A stretch of 7,065 nt of DNA from an uncultured Desulfurobacterium sp. (lineage in GTDB: Bacteria; Aquificota; Aquificia; Desulfurobacteriales; Desulfurobacteriaceae), in the NCBI GenBank assembly GCA_913055135.1, contig CAJXJV010000067.1:1-7065 (forward strand). Reading direction: 5' to 3'. Below, piece by piece: positions 1 to 7,065 of this stretch (the first letter of the stretch is position 1; every line of letters starts with the position of its first letter). The notes beneath the pieces were generated by a model, which worked only from the letters and a program-made list of their open reading frames with translations, did not search any database and had not been told where the DNA came from. The translations under genes and the position numbers were made by a program.

Positions 1-1301
1 GGACTGCTACCACTATTCACAATCCAGCAAGCATTATTGGAGAAGTTTTGGACGAATTAAGAAATAACCTGTTTTTCCTTCAATATGGAGGAGAAAAATA
101 CTTCTTTACCAGCAGACCCAACTTAAACAGAATAGTCCTGACAAAAATGGAAAATCTAACAAGTAAGGAAGTAGAAGGCCTGGAGAAGGAGCTTCTAAAA
201 AAATACGCAAGTAGCAGTTCTTCTAATTTAAAAACTTATATCTGGACAGAGAGTTCTCAGGATATTCCAGATACTCCGGACTTTAAACTCATTATTTTAA
301 AAGAGCACAATAAAGAAATTGCAGAACAGATATTGTCAACGAAAGGAAACTCTCCAAGAATCTATAGAAATACAATATTTTTCTTACTTCCTGTAGAAAG
401 TCATAAGATTGAACTATCAAATTTATTAAGAAAGGCAATTGCTTATAAATACATTATTGAGGATAAAACCCTTAATTTAGCAGAGACAGAAATTGCCGAG
501 ATAAAAAAGAATCTCAAAGAAATAGAGAAGGAGTACAAATATCATCTGAGAAACGTCTATAGATTGCTACTCATACCTGCTAAAGACGGCTTTAAAGAGG
601 AAGATCTGGGAACTTCTATTTATGGAGATAGTAAGAAAATATCCGACGAAATATTTGAACTCTTGATAAGCAAAGGAGAGATTTTGAAGAAAGTGTCTCC
701 TTTGGTTCTGGAACATAAGTACTTGAGGAATAAAACTTACGTCAGACTATCCGATATTTACGATGCTTCTTTTAAAACAAGAGGAGAAATGAGATTTCTT
801 AACACTGAAGTTTTAATAAATGCAACAGAAGAAGGTGTGAAGCAGGGTGTCTTTGGTGCAGGTATAGAGGAAAGTGGTAAAGTAATCTGTAAATACTTAG
901 AAACCGAACCTGAGTACTTAGATGAGAACTTCTTGATTGTTGATAAGGAAACCTGTAGGGCTCAGTATGAAGCTGAAAAAGAAGAAAAAAAAGATTCAAA
1001 AGAAGCAGAACAGCCGTTAACTATGAGAGAGCCGTCAACTTTGATTTACAAACCTGAAGAATTAGGAAAAGAGGAACTTCCAGAGGAAAGAGATGACGAT
1101 AATCTCTCCGAAGTTAAATTAACGCTAAAAGTTCCAAAAGGAAATGCCTTAGAAATAGGAAGGTTGCTAAACACTCTTGACTTTTATTTTGATGAAATAG
1201 AAATTACCATAAAAGCAGTAAATGGGAAGATATCCAGGAACGACTACGAGAATAAGATAGAGGAAACACTTAGGCAGCTTAAGATAGTAGAATGGAACTA
1301 A
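1..1301 (+). CDS. DUF499-type ATPase-like protein, C-terminal part (5' end outside window)
   Basis: The frame is open to the left edge: codons from position 3 read into the gene without a stop, so the TTG at 48 is an internal Leu codon, not a start. About 432 residues are visible and end at TAA 1299-1301. I recognise the layout of DUF499 proteins, which are usually about 1000 residues. Near the left edge is a helix-plus-strand block ending in TSRPNLNRIVL (111-143), perhaps a winged helix. Next come IWTESSQDIPDTPDFKLIIL (240-299) and the family-like stretch YRNTIFFLLP (363-392). A Lys/Glu coiled-coil segment follows (about 490-545). A Glu-rich, low-complexity linker lies at about 965-1105, and a small mixed alpha/beta domain closes the protein (about 1110-1298). 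The P-loop ATPase core expected for the family would lie upstream and cannot be verified. The family's biochemical role is unsettled; members often sit near DNA methylases in defence clusters. The 3' end overlaps the next gene by 10 bases. Family assignment is from memory of motifs, not a search. Confidence 0.72.
   Translation, partial: TATTIHNPASIIGEVLDELRNNLFFLQYGGEKYFFTSRPNLNRIVLTKMENLTSKEVEGLEKELLKKYASSSSSNLKTYIWTESSQDIPDTPDFKLIILKEHNKEIAEQILSTKGNSPRIYRNTIFFLLPVESHKIELSNLLRKAIAYKYIIEDKTLNLAETEIAEIKKNLKEIEKEYKYHLRNVYRLLLIPAKDGFKEEDLGTSIYGDSKKISDEIFELLISKGEILKKVSPLVLEHKYLRNKTYVRLSDIYDASFKTRGEMRFLNTEVLINATEEGVKQGVFGAGIEESGKVICKYLETEPEYLDENFLIVDKETCRAQYEAEKEEKKDSKEAEQPLTMREPSTLIYKPEELGKEELPEERDDDNLSEVKLTLKVPKGNALEIGRLLNTLDFYFDEIEITIKAVNGKISRNDYENKIEETLRQLKIVEWN
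1292..1301 (+). other. 10-base gene overlap, likely translational coupling
   Basis: The ATG of the SNF2 gene (1292-1294) lies upstream of the TAA stop of the DUF499-like gene (1299-1301), in a different frame. The roughly 20 bases before the ATG contain no GGAG-like ribosome-binding sequence, so initiation probably depends on ribosomes finishing the upstream gene. This is the sequence basis for treating the two genes as one operon and possibly one functional unit. Confidence 0.75.
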
Positions 1302-4300
1302 AACGAGAGAAAATAGAGAAAATTCTTCGTGAATACTGTGGAATTGCTTCCTTTGAGAGAGGCTTGGAGTATTTTAGAAAAAAGCGGGTAATTGCGGTCT
1401 CCGGTCGTAGTGAGGGAGACAAAATAGTTATTGAAAGCAAAGTTAAAGGAAACTACCGTTCTTCTTACACACAGAAGATTTACATAGATAACAATACGGT
1501 ATCAGGGGATTGTACCTGTCCAGTAGGATACAACTGTAAACATGTGGTTGCTGCAGTACTGGAATTTATCAATAGAAACAGCGAGAAGAAAAACACAAGC
1601 TGGCTCAACAGACTAAGGTTATCTTTACAGGTAGCGAAGAAAGAAGAAAAAAACAGTTGTGATTATGTAATTACTTATAGAATTTACCCTGAGGTTGGAT
1701 TTACCACTTTGTCAGTTTACAAATCGAGGGTTCTAAAAGATGGAACACTAACAAAAGGACAAAAATTGAGTTTGAAGAGTTTAATTTCTGATCCTTTTAG
1801 AGATTATGTAACTCCGGAAGATGTGGTTATTTTCCATTTAATGGAGGGACTTCCTTATAATTACTACAGTCATTATTCATATATACTGGAAGGGAAAGCA
1901 GGTTTTGCCGTTTTAGAGGCTGCTTTAAGAACGGGAAGGATTTTCTGGAGTGATAGTTTTTCTCCCATTTTACCGCAAATGGGTAGTTTATCCATTTCAT
2001 GCAGATGGAAATACACAGAAAATGGTTTTCTTAAACCTGTGGTAGAACCAGACCTTAAAAGGTTCTCAATCGTTCCAGTCGTTCCTCTTCTCGTTTATGA
2101 CCACTCAAAAAGGAGATTTTTAAAGATTGAGGATTCCATAAATTATGACTCCTTAAACCTTCTTCTTTCGGCTCCGCCCCTTGCTCCTGAAGAGGCTTCT
2201 TTAACCTATTTAATTCTAAGAGACACAGGAATAAAAGTGGAGCCTGTCAAAGAGATTGAGGTCGTGGAAATTACAGATCCCCCCACACCGGTTATGTATC
2301 TCGGGAAAGAGAGAGACCGTTACATTGCCGAAGTGAAGTTCCGTTACGGCGAAAGGATATTTCCTTTCAATCTAAATGAAGAAACAATCTACCTTCTGGA
2401 GGGTGGAAGGAATTACGTAATAAAGAGAGATATAGACAGAGAAAAAAAGTTCATCGATAGACTGAAAACGACTTATTTCAAAGATATTTTCCTGTGGGGA
2501 ACAGTTGGAAACAGGGTTGAGGTTTCTCCAGCCATCAGGCGGGATTTCCATTGCCTTAAAATGTTTTTCTTTTATGATGTTCCAGAACTTGAAAAAGAAG
2601 GGTGGGAGATTGTTGTTGAAGACGGCTTCCTTAATGTTGAAGAGGGAAAGGTTTCTCACTCTTTTCAGGAAGAAGAAGATGGCTGGTTTTCTCTTTCCTT
2701 CAAGGTAAAGATAGGAGATAAAGAGCTTTTCCTTTTGCCCATCGTGAGGGAAATCTTCCTGAAATATGACGTTTCCAATCTTCCAGAGAAGATATATATA
2801 GAATACGAAAAGGACTGTTTTGTTACTCTTAAGAAAAAAGACGTTGAACCGATAATAAATACTATTTCTCAACTCCTTGACAGGGCAGAAAAAGAGCATT
2901 TAAAAATTTCCAGATACGATCTTCACCTTCTTGATGTAGAAGTTCCGGAAAACTTAAAAGAGATAAAAGAACGCCTTAAAAATTTCAAACGAATAGAGAA
3001 AGTATCTCCTCCAGCTGGATTGAATGCAAAATTGAGGAACTACCAGGTTGAAGGATTAAGCTGGTTGAACTTTATCCACACCTATGGAGCTGGAGGAATA
3101 CTCGCAGATGATATGGGGCTTGGTAAGACAATCCAGACAATCGCCCATCTTTTGAGATTAAAAGAGAAAGGAGAGTTCAATAAACCTGCTCTCATAATAG
3201 TACCCACATCTCTCATAGCCAACTGGGAGAGAGAGATTTCCAGATTTGCACCCTCTCTGGGATTTGAAACCATCTATGGAGAAAAAAGAGAAGAGAAAAT
3301 AGAAAGAGCTTTCGAGGAAAAGAAAGATATTCTTCTGACAACTTACAGTTTGATACTGAAAGATAAAGAACTTTACAGTGGGAAAGAGTTTTCTTACATA
3401 ATACTTGATGAAGCTCAAAAGATAAAAAATCATAGAACAAAAACTTATAAAAGTGTGATTTCTCTTAAGGGAGCTCACAGACTGGCACTCAGCGGAACTC
3501 CCATTGAGAACCACTTAGGGGAGCTGTGGGCAATATTTAACTTTATTATGCCGGGCTTTCTGGGAATAGAAAAGGAGTTTAGAAGACAGTTTAAAAAACC
3601 AATTGAAGAAGGAGATGAAAAGACTAAAGCTGTTCTTGGAAAGAAAATAAGACCATTCATTCTCAGAAGAACGAAGGAAAAAGTATTAAAAGAGCTTCCT
3701 CCAAAAACCGAGATTGTTAAATTTGTGAAGTTTGGAAAGAAAGAGGCAGAGCTCTATGAAAGCGTAAGGATTTTAATGGAAAAGAAGGTAAGAGAGGCTA
3801 TTGAGAGACAGGGATTTGAAAGGTCTCACATTTTCATTCTTGATGCCCTTCTGAAACTCAGACAGATTTGCTGTCATCCTTCACTTTTGAAAATAAAAGA
3901 AGCTCGAAAAGTGAAAGAGTCTGCAAAGCTGGAACTTCTTAAAGAGCTCTTAGAAGAGCTCAAAAGTGAAGGAAGAAAGGTTATTATCTTTTCCCAATTT
4001 GTTTCAATGCTGGAGATAATAGAGAAAGAGGTTCTCGTTAAAGGTGGATATTCCTATGAAATGTTAACTGGGAGCACCAGAAACAGAAAGAAAGTTATTG
4101 AAAGCTTTAAAAAAGGAAAAGACGTATTTTTGATAAGTCTAAAAGCAGGTGGTTTAGGACTTAACCTTACTGAAGCGGATACCGTTATTCTTTATGAACC
4201 GTGGTGGAATCCAGCCGTTGAAAATCAGGCTACCGATAGGGTTCATCGAATTGGACAGGAAAAGAAAGTATTCGTCTATAAGTTTATTGTTGAAAACAGT

Positions 4301-4420
4301 GTAGAGGAGAAGATACTGGAACTTCAAAAAAAGAAAAAGGATCTTCAGGCACTTTACGAGGAGAGTGTTAACATCCATAAACTATCCAGGGAAGAAATCC
4401 TATCGCTATTTGAAAGTTAG
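1292..4420 (+). CDS. SNF2-family DNA translocase/helicase with N-terminal SWIM zinc finger
   Basis: Complete, 1042 residues. An ATP-driven double-stranded DNA translocase or remodeller by family; the physiological substrate is unknown. A SWIM zinc finger (CxCx5CxH: C74, C76, C82, H84) follows the helical motif FERGLEYF at 21-28, so translation must begin close to the ATG at 1292. Residues 100-560 are a long, mostly beta-rich region without catalytic motifs, probably the 'bacterial SNF2 helicase associated' region. The ATPase core is intact: LRNYQVEGLSWL (581-592), Walker A DMGLGKT (607-613, K612), DEAQ (706-709), LSGTPIEN (733-740), KVIIFSQF (896-903), LKAGGLGLNL (950-959) and motif VI QATDRVHRIGQ (979-989, with R983 and R986). 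All key residues are present, so it should be active. The start lies inside the upstream gene and has no convincing Shine-Dalgarno, suggesting translational coupling. SWIM-SNF2 proteins are common in bacteria, often unlinked to defence. The partner gene is what makes a defence or DNA-processing role plausible here. It is not RapA-like in N-terminal layout. Confidence 0.95.
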   Translation: MELKREKIEKILREYCGIASFERGLEYFRKKRVIAVSGRSEGDKIVIESKVKGNYRSSYTQKIYIDNNTVSGDCTCPVGYNCKHVVAAVLEFINRNSEKKNTSWLNRLRLSLQVAKKEEKNSCDYVITYRIYPEVGFTTLSVYKSRVLKDGTLTKGQKLSLKSLISDPFRDYVTPEDVVIFHLMEGLPYNYYSHYSYILEGKAGFAVLEAALRTGRIFWSDSFSPILPQMGSLSISCRWKYTENGFLKPVVEPDLKRFSIVPVVPLLVYDHSKRRFLKIEDSINYDSLNLLLSAPPLAPEEASLTYLILRDTGIKVEPVKEIEVVEITDPPTPVMYLGKERDRYIAEVKFRYGERIFPFNLNEETIYLLEGGRNYVIKRDIDREKKFIDRLKTTYFKDIFLWGTVGNRVEVSPAIRRDFHCLKMFFFYDVPELEKEGWEIVVEDGFLNVEEGKVSHSFQEEEDGWFSLSFKVKIGDKELFLLPIVREIFLKYDVSNLPEKIYIEYEKDCFVTLKKKDVEPIINTISQLLDRAEKEHLKISRYDLHLLDVEVPENLKEIKERLKNFKRIEKVSPPAGLNAKLRNYQVEGLSWLNFIHTYGAGGILADDMGLGKTIQTIAHLLRLKEKGEFNKPALIIVPTSLIANWEREISRFAPSLGFETIYGEKREEKIERAFEEKKDILLTTYSLILKDKELYSGKEFSYIILDEAQKIKNHRTKTYKSVISLKGAHRLALSGTPIENHLGELWAIFNFIMPGFLGIEKEFRRQFKKPIEEGDEKTKAVLGKKIRPFILRRTKEKVLKELPPKTEIVKFVKFGKKEAELYESVRILMEKKVREAIERQGFERSHIFILDALLKLRQICCHPSLLKIKEARKVKESAKLELLKELLEELKSEGRKVIIFSQFVSMLEIIEKEVLVKGGYSYEMLTGSTRNRKKVIESFKKGKDVFLISLKAGGLGLNLTEADTVILYEPWWNPAVENQATDRVHRIGQEKKVFVYKFIVENSVEEKILELQKKKKDLQALYEESVNIHKLSREEILSLFES
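4417..4420. other. Convergent 3' overlap of the SNF2 and purU genes
   Basis: The four bases TTAG hold the TAG stop of the SNF2 gene on the plus strand (4418-4420) and the TAA stop of purU on the minus strand (4417-4419). No intergenic space exists, so any terminator for either operon must lie inside the opposing coding sequence. I see no strong GC-rich hairpin with a T-run near this point. Confidence 0.9.
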
Positions 4421-5271
4421 TCAAAAATTACAGTTTTGTTGTCGTAAACAAGTATCTTGTTTTCAAGATGCCATCTGACTGCTCTTGCGAGGACTAACTT
4501 TTCGAGGTCTCTACCTTTTCTAATCATGTCCTCTATACTATCTCTGTGACTTACCCTGACAACGTCCTGTTCTATTATGGGACCCTGATCCAGTTCCTCT
4601 GTTACGTAGTGGCTCGTTGCTCCAATTATCTTTACTCCTCTCTCGTAAGCCCTATGGTAGGGTTTTGCTCCCACAAAGGCAGGAAGGAATGAATGGTGAA
4701 TGTTTATTATCCTGTTCCTGAATTCACTAACGAACCTATCGCTTAGAATCTGCATGTAACGGGCAAGAACTATTAGATCAACATTTTCTCTCTTTAAAAG
4801 CTCAATCTCCCTTTCCTCAACTTCAAGCTTGTTTTCCTTGTTTTTTGGGAAGTGGTAAAAGGGAACTCCATACATTTCAACTATCGGTTTTAGATCTGGA
4901 TGGTTACTTATAACAAGCTTCAGGTTTCCTTTTAGTTCTCCTGCCTTAAATCTGTAAAGGAGCTCGTAGAGACAGTGGTCGTACTTTGAAACAAATATGG
5001 CAACATTTTGAATATCAGAACTAAACTTTATTTGATAATCCATCTGAAATTTTTTTGCGATAGGCTTAAAAGATTCAGATATCTTTTCCTTTGGTATTTT
5101 AAATTCGCTTAAATCCCATTCTATCCTCATGAAGAAGATCTCTTTCTGAGAGTCTATGTGCTGATCAGCATGAAGGATATTTCCGTTGTTCTGGGCTATG
5201 AATCCTGTAACCTCTGCAAGTATTCCTTTTCTGTCCGGGCAGGAAATAAGAAGTGTTGCTGTTTCCCTCAT
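4417..5271 (-). CDS. purU: Formyltetrahydrofolate deformylase PurU
   Basis: Hydrolyses 10-formyltetrahydrofolate to formate and tetrahydrofolate in the cytosol. This balances the one-carbon pool and supplies formate, which PurT can use in purine synthesis. It has 284 residues from the ATG at 5271 (E. coli PurU is 280), so it is full length. An N-terminal ACT-type regulatory domain begins with LLISCPDRKGILAEVTGFIA (about residues 7-26) and runs to about residue 80. The PurU hallmark SKYDHCLYELLYR follows (95-107), then the formyltransferase fold. Its catalytic triad, by homology with PurN, is N190 and H192 in INIHHSFLPAF and D228 in LDQGPII. GATSHYV lies between them. A GTG at 5277 would add two residues, but a GGAG at 5280-5277 sits 5 bases before the ATG, so I prefer the ATG. 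The gene is 2 bases downstream of glmS on the same strand and probably cotranscribed. Its stop overlaps the convergent SNF2 gene. PurN and other formyl transferases are less likely because of the ACT domain and the HHS motif. Confidence 0.96.
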   Translation of the reverse strand: MRETATLLISCPDRKGILAEVTGFIAQNNGNILHADQHIDSQKEIFFMRIEWDLSEFKIPKEKISESFKPIAKKFQMDYQIKFSSDIQNVAIFVSKYDHCLYELLYRFKAGELKGNLKLVISNHPDLKPIVEMYGVPFYHFPKNKENKLEVEEREIELLKRENVDLIVLARYMQILSDRFVSEFRNRIINIHHSFLPAFVGAKPYHRAYERGVKIIGATSHYVTEELDQGPIIEQDVVRVSHRDSIEDMIRKGRDLEKLVLARAVRWHLENKILVYDNKTVIFD

Positions 5272-5273
5272 TT

Positions 5274-7065
5274 TCACTCCACAGTTACACTCTTAGCAAG
5301 ATTCCTTGGCTGATCAACATCGTAACCAAGAAAGTCTGCAATGTAGTAGGCAAAAAGCTGGAGTGGAACAACATTGACTATTGGCGACAGAAACTCATCA
5401 ACTTCTGGAACTTCTATGTAAAATTCAGAAAGTTTCTTTATCTCCTCGTCTCCATGATTGATTATGGATATAACTTTCCCTTTCCTCGCTCTGACTTCTT
5501 CTATATTTGAAAGTACCTTTTCTCGAACTCTACCAGCTGTCGCCACAACTATAACTGGCATTGTTTCATCTATTAAGGCAATGGGACCATGTTTCATCTC
5601 TCCAGCAGGATATCCTTCTGCATGTATGTAGGAGATCTCTTTCAGTTTCAGTGCTCCTTCAAGGGCTATCGGATAGTTGACGTGTCTTCCAAGGTAGAGA
5701 GCATCTGAGGCTTTGTAAAATTCAAGGGCTATTTTCTTTACAATTTGTCTTTCTTTTTCGTTGTTCAGGAATTCTTCTATCCTTGATGGAAGGTTCATTA
5801 GATGTTTGAAGAGTTTTTCTACTTCTTCATTGTTTAGAACATTCCTTTTCTTCCCCAGCCAGAGGGAGAGAATGAAAAGTGCTGTAAGCTGAGTTGTAAA
5901 TGCCTTTGTTGATGCCACACTTATTTCAGGACCAGCATATGTGTAAATAGTAGTATCTGCTTCTCTGGTAGCAGTAGAACCTATTACATTGCATATTGCA
6001 AGGGTTTTTGCTCCTTTTTCTTTTGCAAGTTTCATTGCTGCAAGGGTGTCTGCTGTTTCTCCTGACTGGGTTATTGCTATAACGAGAGTTTCTTCGTTCA
6101 GTACAGGATTTCTGTATCTGTATTCGGAAGCATAATCCACTTCTACAGGAATGCTGGCAAAGTTTTCAAGGTAAAACCTTCCTATTAGTCCTGCATGGTA
6201 TGATGTCCCACAGGCAACGATATGTATCTTGCTGAAACTTCTGGTATCAACCCCTTCAAGCTCGGTTTCTTCTTTAAACCATGCCATGTTGCCGCTGATT
6301 GTGTCTGCAACCGCTCTCGGTTGTTCAAAGATTTCCTTTATCATGAAGTGCTTATAACCTGCTTTTTCAGCCTGGGCTATAGACCAGGGAATCAGGTTGA
6401 TTTTTTTCTCTTTCTTTTTTCCTTCAAAGTCAAATATTTCAACACTATCTTTTTTAACTATTGCCAGTTCGAAATCATCAAGGAAAATGGCTCTGTTGGT
6501 ATATGGTAGGAAAGCTGGAATATCTGAGGCTATGAAGTTTTCTCCTTCTCCACAGCCAATGACCAGTGGACTATCCTTCCTGGCAGCAAAGATTTTGTCT
6601 GGTTCAAGAGTAGAAATAACTCCTATTGCGTAAGAGCCTTTGAGGCGAGAGATTGCTTTTCTAAAGGCTTCGAAGAAACTGGAAGAGTTGAAGAGTTCTT
6701 CTTCTATCAGATGGACAATTACTTCGGTATCTGTATCAGAGGCAAATGTGTGACCTTTTGACAGGAGTTCCTTTTTTAGTTCGGCATAGTTTTCTATTAT
6801 TCCATTATGGACAAGGGCTATTCTTTTGGAACAGTCAACATGGGGATGGGCATTTTCGTCAACGGGTCTTCCGTGGGTTGCCCATCGGGTATGACCGATG
6901 CCGATATTAGAAAAGAGGTTGAGTTTATTGAGTTCTATTTCAAGGTTTCTTATCTTTCCTTCTTTCTTGAATATTTTTAATTCTCCATCCACTACCAGAG
7001 CTATTCCAGCAGAATCGTATCCTCTATATTCAAGTCTTTTAAGACCATCCAATATCTTTTCTTTC
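5274..7065 (-). CDS. glmS: Glutamine-fructose-6-phosphate aminotransferase (isomerizing), N-terminus outside window
   Basis: Converts fructose-6-phosphate and glutamine to glucosamine-6-phosphate and glutamate, the first step toward UDP-GlcNAc for peptidoglycan and lipopolysaccharide. 596 residues are visible. The frame stays open to the right edge, so the TTG at 7052 is an internal Leu and the true start with catalytic Cys1 is roughly a dozen residues further out. Numbered from that Leu, the glutaminase domain (1 to about 225) shows LKRLEYRGYDSAG, HTRWATHG (54-61), VHNGIIEN (81-88) and DTDTE (106-110). R56, W57, N83 and D108 match E. coli R73, W74, N98 and D123. The first SIS domain has CGTSYHAG (281-288), TQSGET (328-333) and STKAFT (381-386). 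The second SIS domain has K469, E472 and H488, and K587 lies in the C-terminal PRNLAKSVTVE; these match E. coli K485, E488, H504 and K603. No key visible residue is missing. It is upstream of purU and probably cotranscribed with it. Any 5' regulator, such as a glmS ribozyme, would be outside the window. Confidence 0.98.
   Translation of the reverse strand, partial: KEKILDGLKRLEYRGYDSAGIALVVDGELKIFKKEGKIRNLEIELNKLNLFSNIGIGHTRWATHGRPVDENAHPHVDCSKRIALVHNGIIENYAELKKELLSKGHTFASDTDTEVIVHLIEEELFNSSSFFEAFRKAISRLKGSYAIGVISTLEPDKIFAARKDSPLVIGCGEGENFIASDIPAFLPYTNRAIFLDDFELAIVKKDSVEIFDFEGKKKEKKINLIPWSIAQAEKAGYKHFMIKEIFEQPRAVADTISGNMAWFKEETELEGVDTRSFSKIHIVACGTSYHAGLIGRFYLENFASIPVEVDYASEYRYRNPVLNEETLVIAITQSGETADTLAAMKLAKEKGAKTLAICNVIGSTATREADTTIYTYAGPEISVASTKAFTTQLTALFILSLWLGKKRNVLNNEEVEKLFKHLMNLPSRIEEFLNNEKERQIVKKIALEFYKASDALYLGRHVNYPIALEGALKLKEISYIHAEGYPAGEMKHGPIALIDETMPVIVVATAGRVREKVLSNIEEVRARKGKVISIINHGDEEIKKLSEFYIEVPEVDEFLSPIVNVVPLQLFAYYIADFLGYDVDQPRNLAKSVTVE
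5277..5280 (-). promoter_or_regulatory. Ribosome-binding site of purU
   Basis: On the minus strand GGAG (5280-5277) is followed by TGAAA and then ATG (5271-5269), a normal Shine-Dalgarno spacing. The site lies at the very end of glmS and overlaps its TGA stop region. It favours ATG 5271 over the overlapping GTG 5277, whose first base is the last G of GGAG. Confidence 0.7.

Noticed and set aside
48..50. TTG as the start of the first gene
   Set aside because: The same frame continues without a stop to the left edge of the window, and the residues before it fit the same helix, so the gene is truncated by the window.
1..1301. First gene as a pseudogene fragment
   Set aside because: The missing 5' part is explained by the window edge. 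The visible frame is uninterrupted, ends with a conserved-looking domain and overlaps the next gene as intact operon members do.
2372..2899. 175-residue open frame on the minus strand
   Set aside because: It lies entirely inside the SNF2 gene, reads as Phe/Leu/Lys-rich without recognisable motifs, and is an expected shadow of an AT-rich coding strand. The other short antisense frames in the SNF2 and glmS genes were dismissed for the same reason.
3942..3951. 10-base perfect palindrome AAGAGCTCTT
   Set aside because: It sits inside a Leu/Glu/Lys helix of the SNF2 protein whose codons readily create such palindromes, and no other copy suggesting an operator was noticed.
4422..4438. Small inverted repeat CAAAA...TTTTG just after the convergent stops, as a terminator
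   Set aside because: The stem is only 5 pairs and almost all A-T, and it lies within the purU coding sequence; too weak to call.
7050..7052. TTG as the start of glmS
   Set aside because: GlmS needs an N-terminal catalytic Cys about a dozen residues further upstream, and the frame is open to the right edge.
1..7065. CRISPR array, tRNA, rRNA, insertion sequence or attachment site
   Set aside because: Coding sequence covers essentially the whole window. I saw no spaced direct repeats, transposase motifs or terminal inverted repeats.

Overview
The window holds four protein-coding genes packed end to end on about 7 kb, with no intergenic gap longer than 2 bases. Two genes run rightward (positions 1-4420) and two run leftward (4417-7065). 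The two blocks converge and share 4 bases. The first and last genes are cut by the window edges. No RNA gene, CRISPR array, insertion sequence, terminator or promoter is visible, and no stretch over 300 bases lacks a gene.

Left block, plus strand (accessory in character): the C-terminal part of a large protein that resembles DUF499-type ATPases, followed with a 10-base overlap by a complete 1042-residue SNF2-family DNA translocase with an N-terminal SWIM zinc finger. DUF499 proteins and SNF2 enzymes both occur in prokaryotic DNA-modification and anti-phage gene clusters, so this pair may be the downstream end of such a cluster whose other genes lie left of the window. That is inference from family context; no methylase, nuclease or other effector is visible here.

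Right block, minus strand (housekeeping): glmS (glutamine-fructose-6-phosphate aminotransferase, entry to UDP-GlcNAc and peptidoglycan synthesis), followed 2 bases downstream by purU (10-formyltetrahydrofolate deformylase, which releases formate and tetrahydrofolate). The tight spacing points to one transcript. glmS is essentially complete; only about a dozen N-terminal residues, including the catalytic cysteine, are beyond the right edge.

Organism: GlmS and PurU are bacterial in type. Sampled lines have about 37-38% G+C, and the proteins are rich in Lys, Glu and Ile. Together with very tight gene packing this suggests a low-GC thermophilic bacterium, for example from the Aquificota/Desulfurobacteriaceae. 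The lineage is a guess from composition and style, not from a search.
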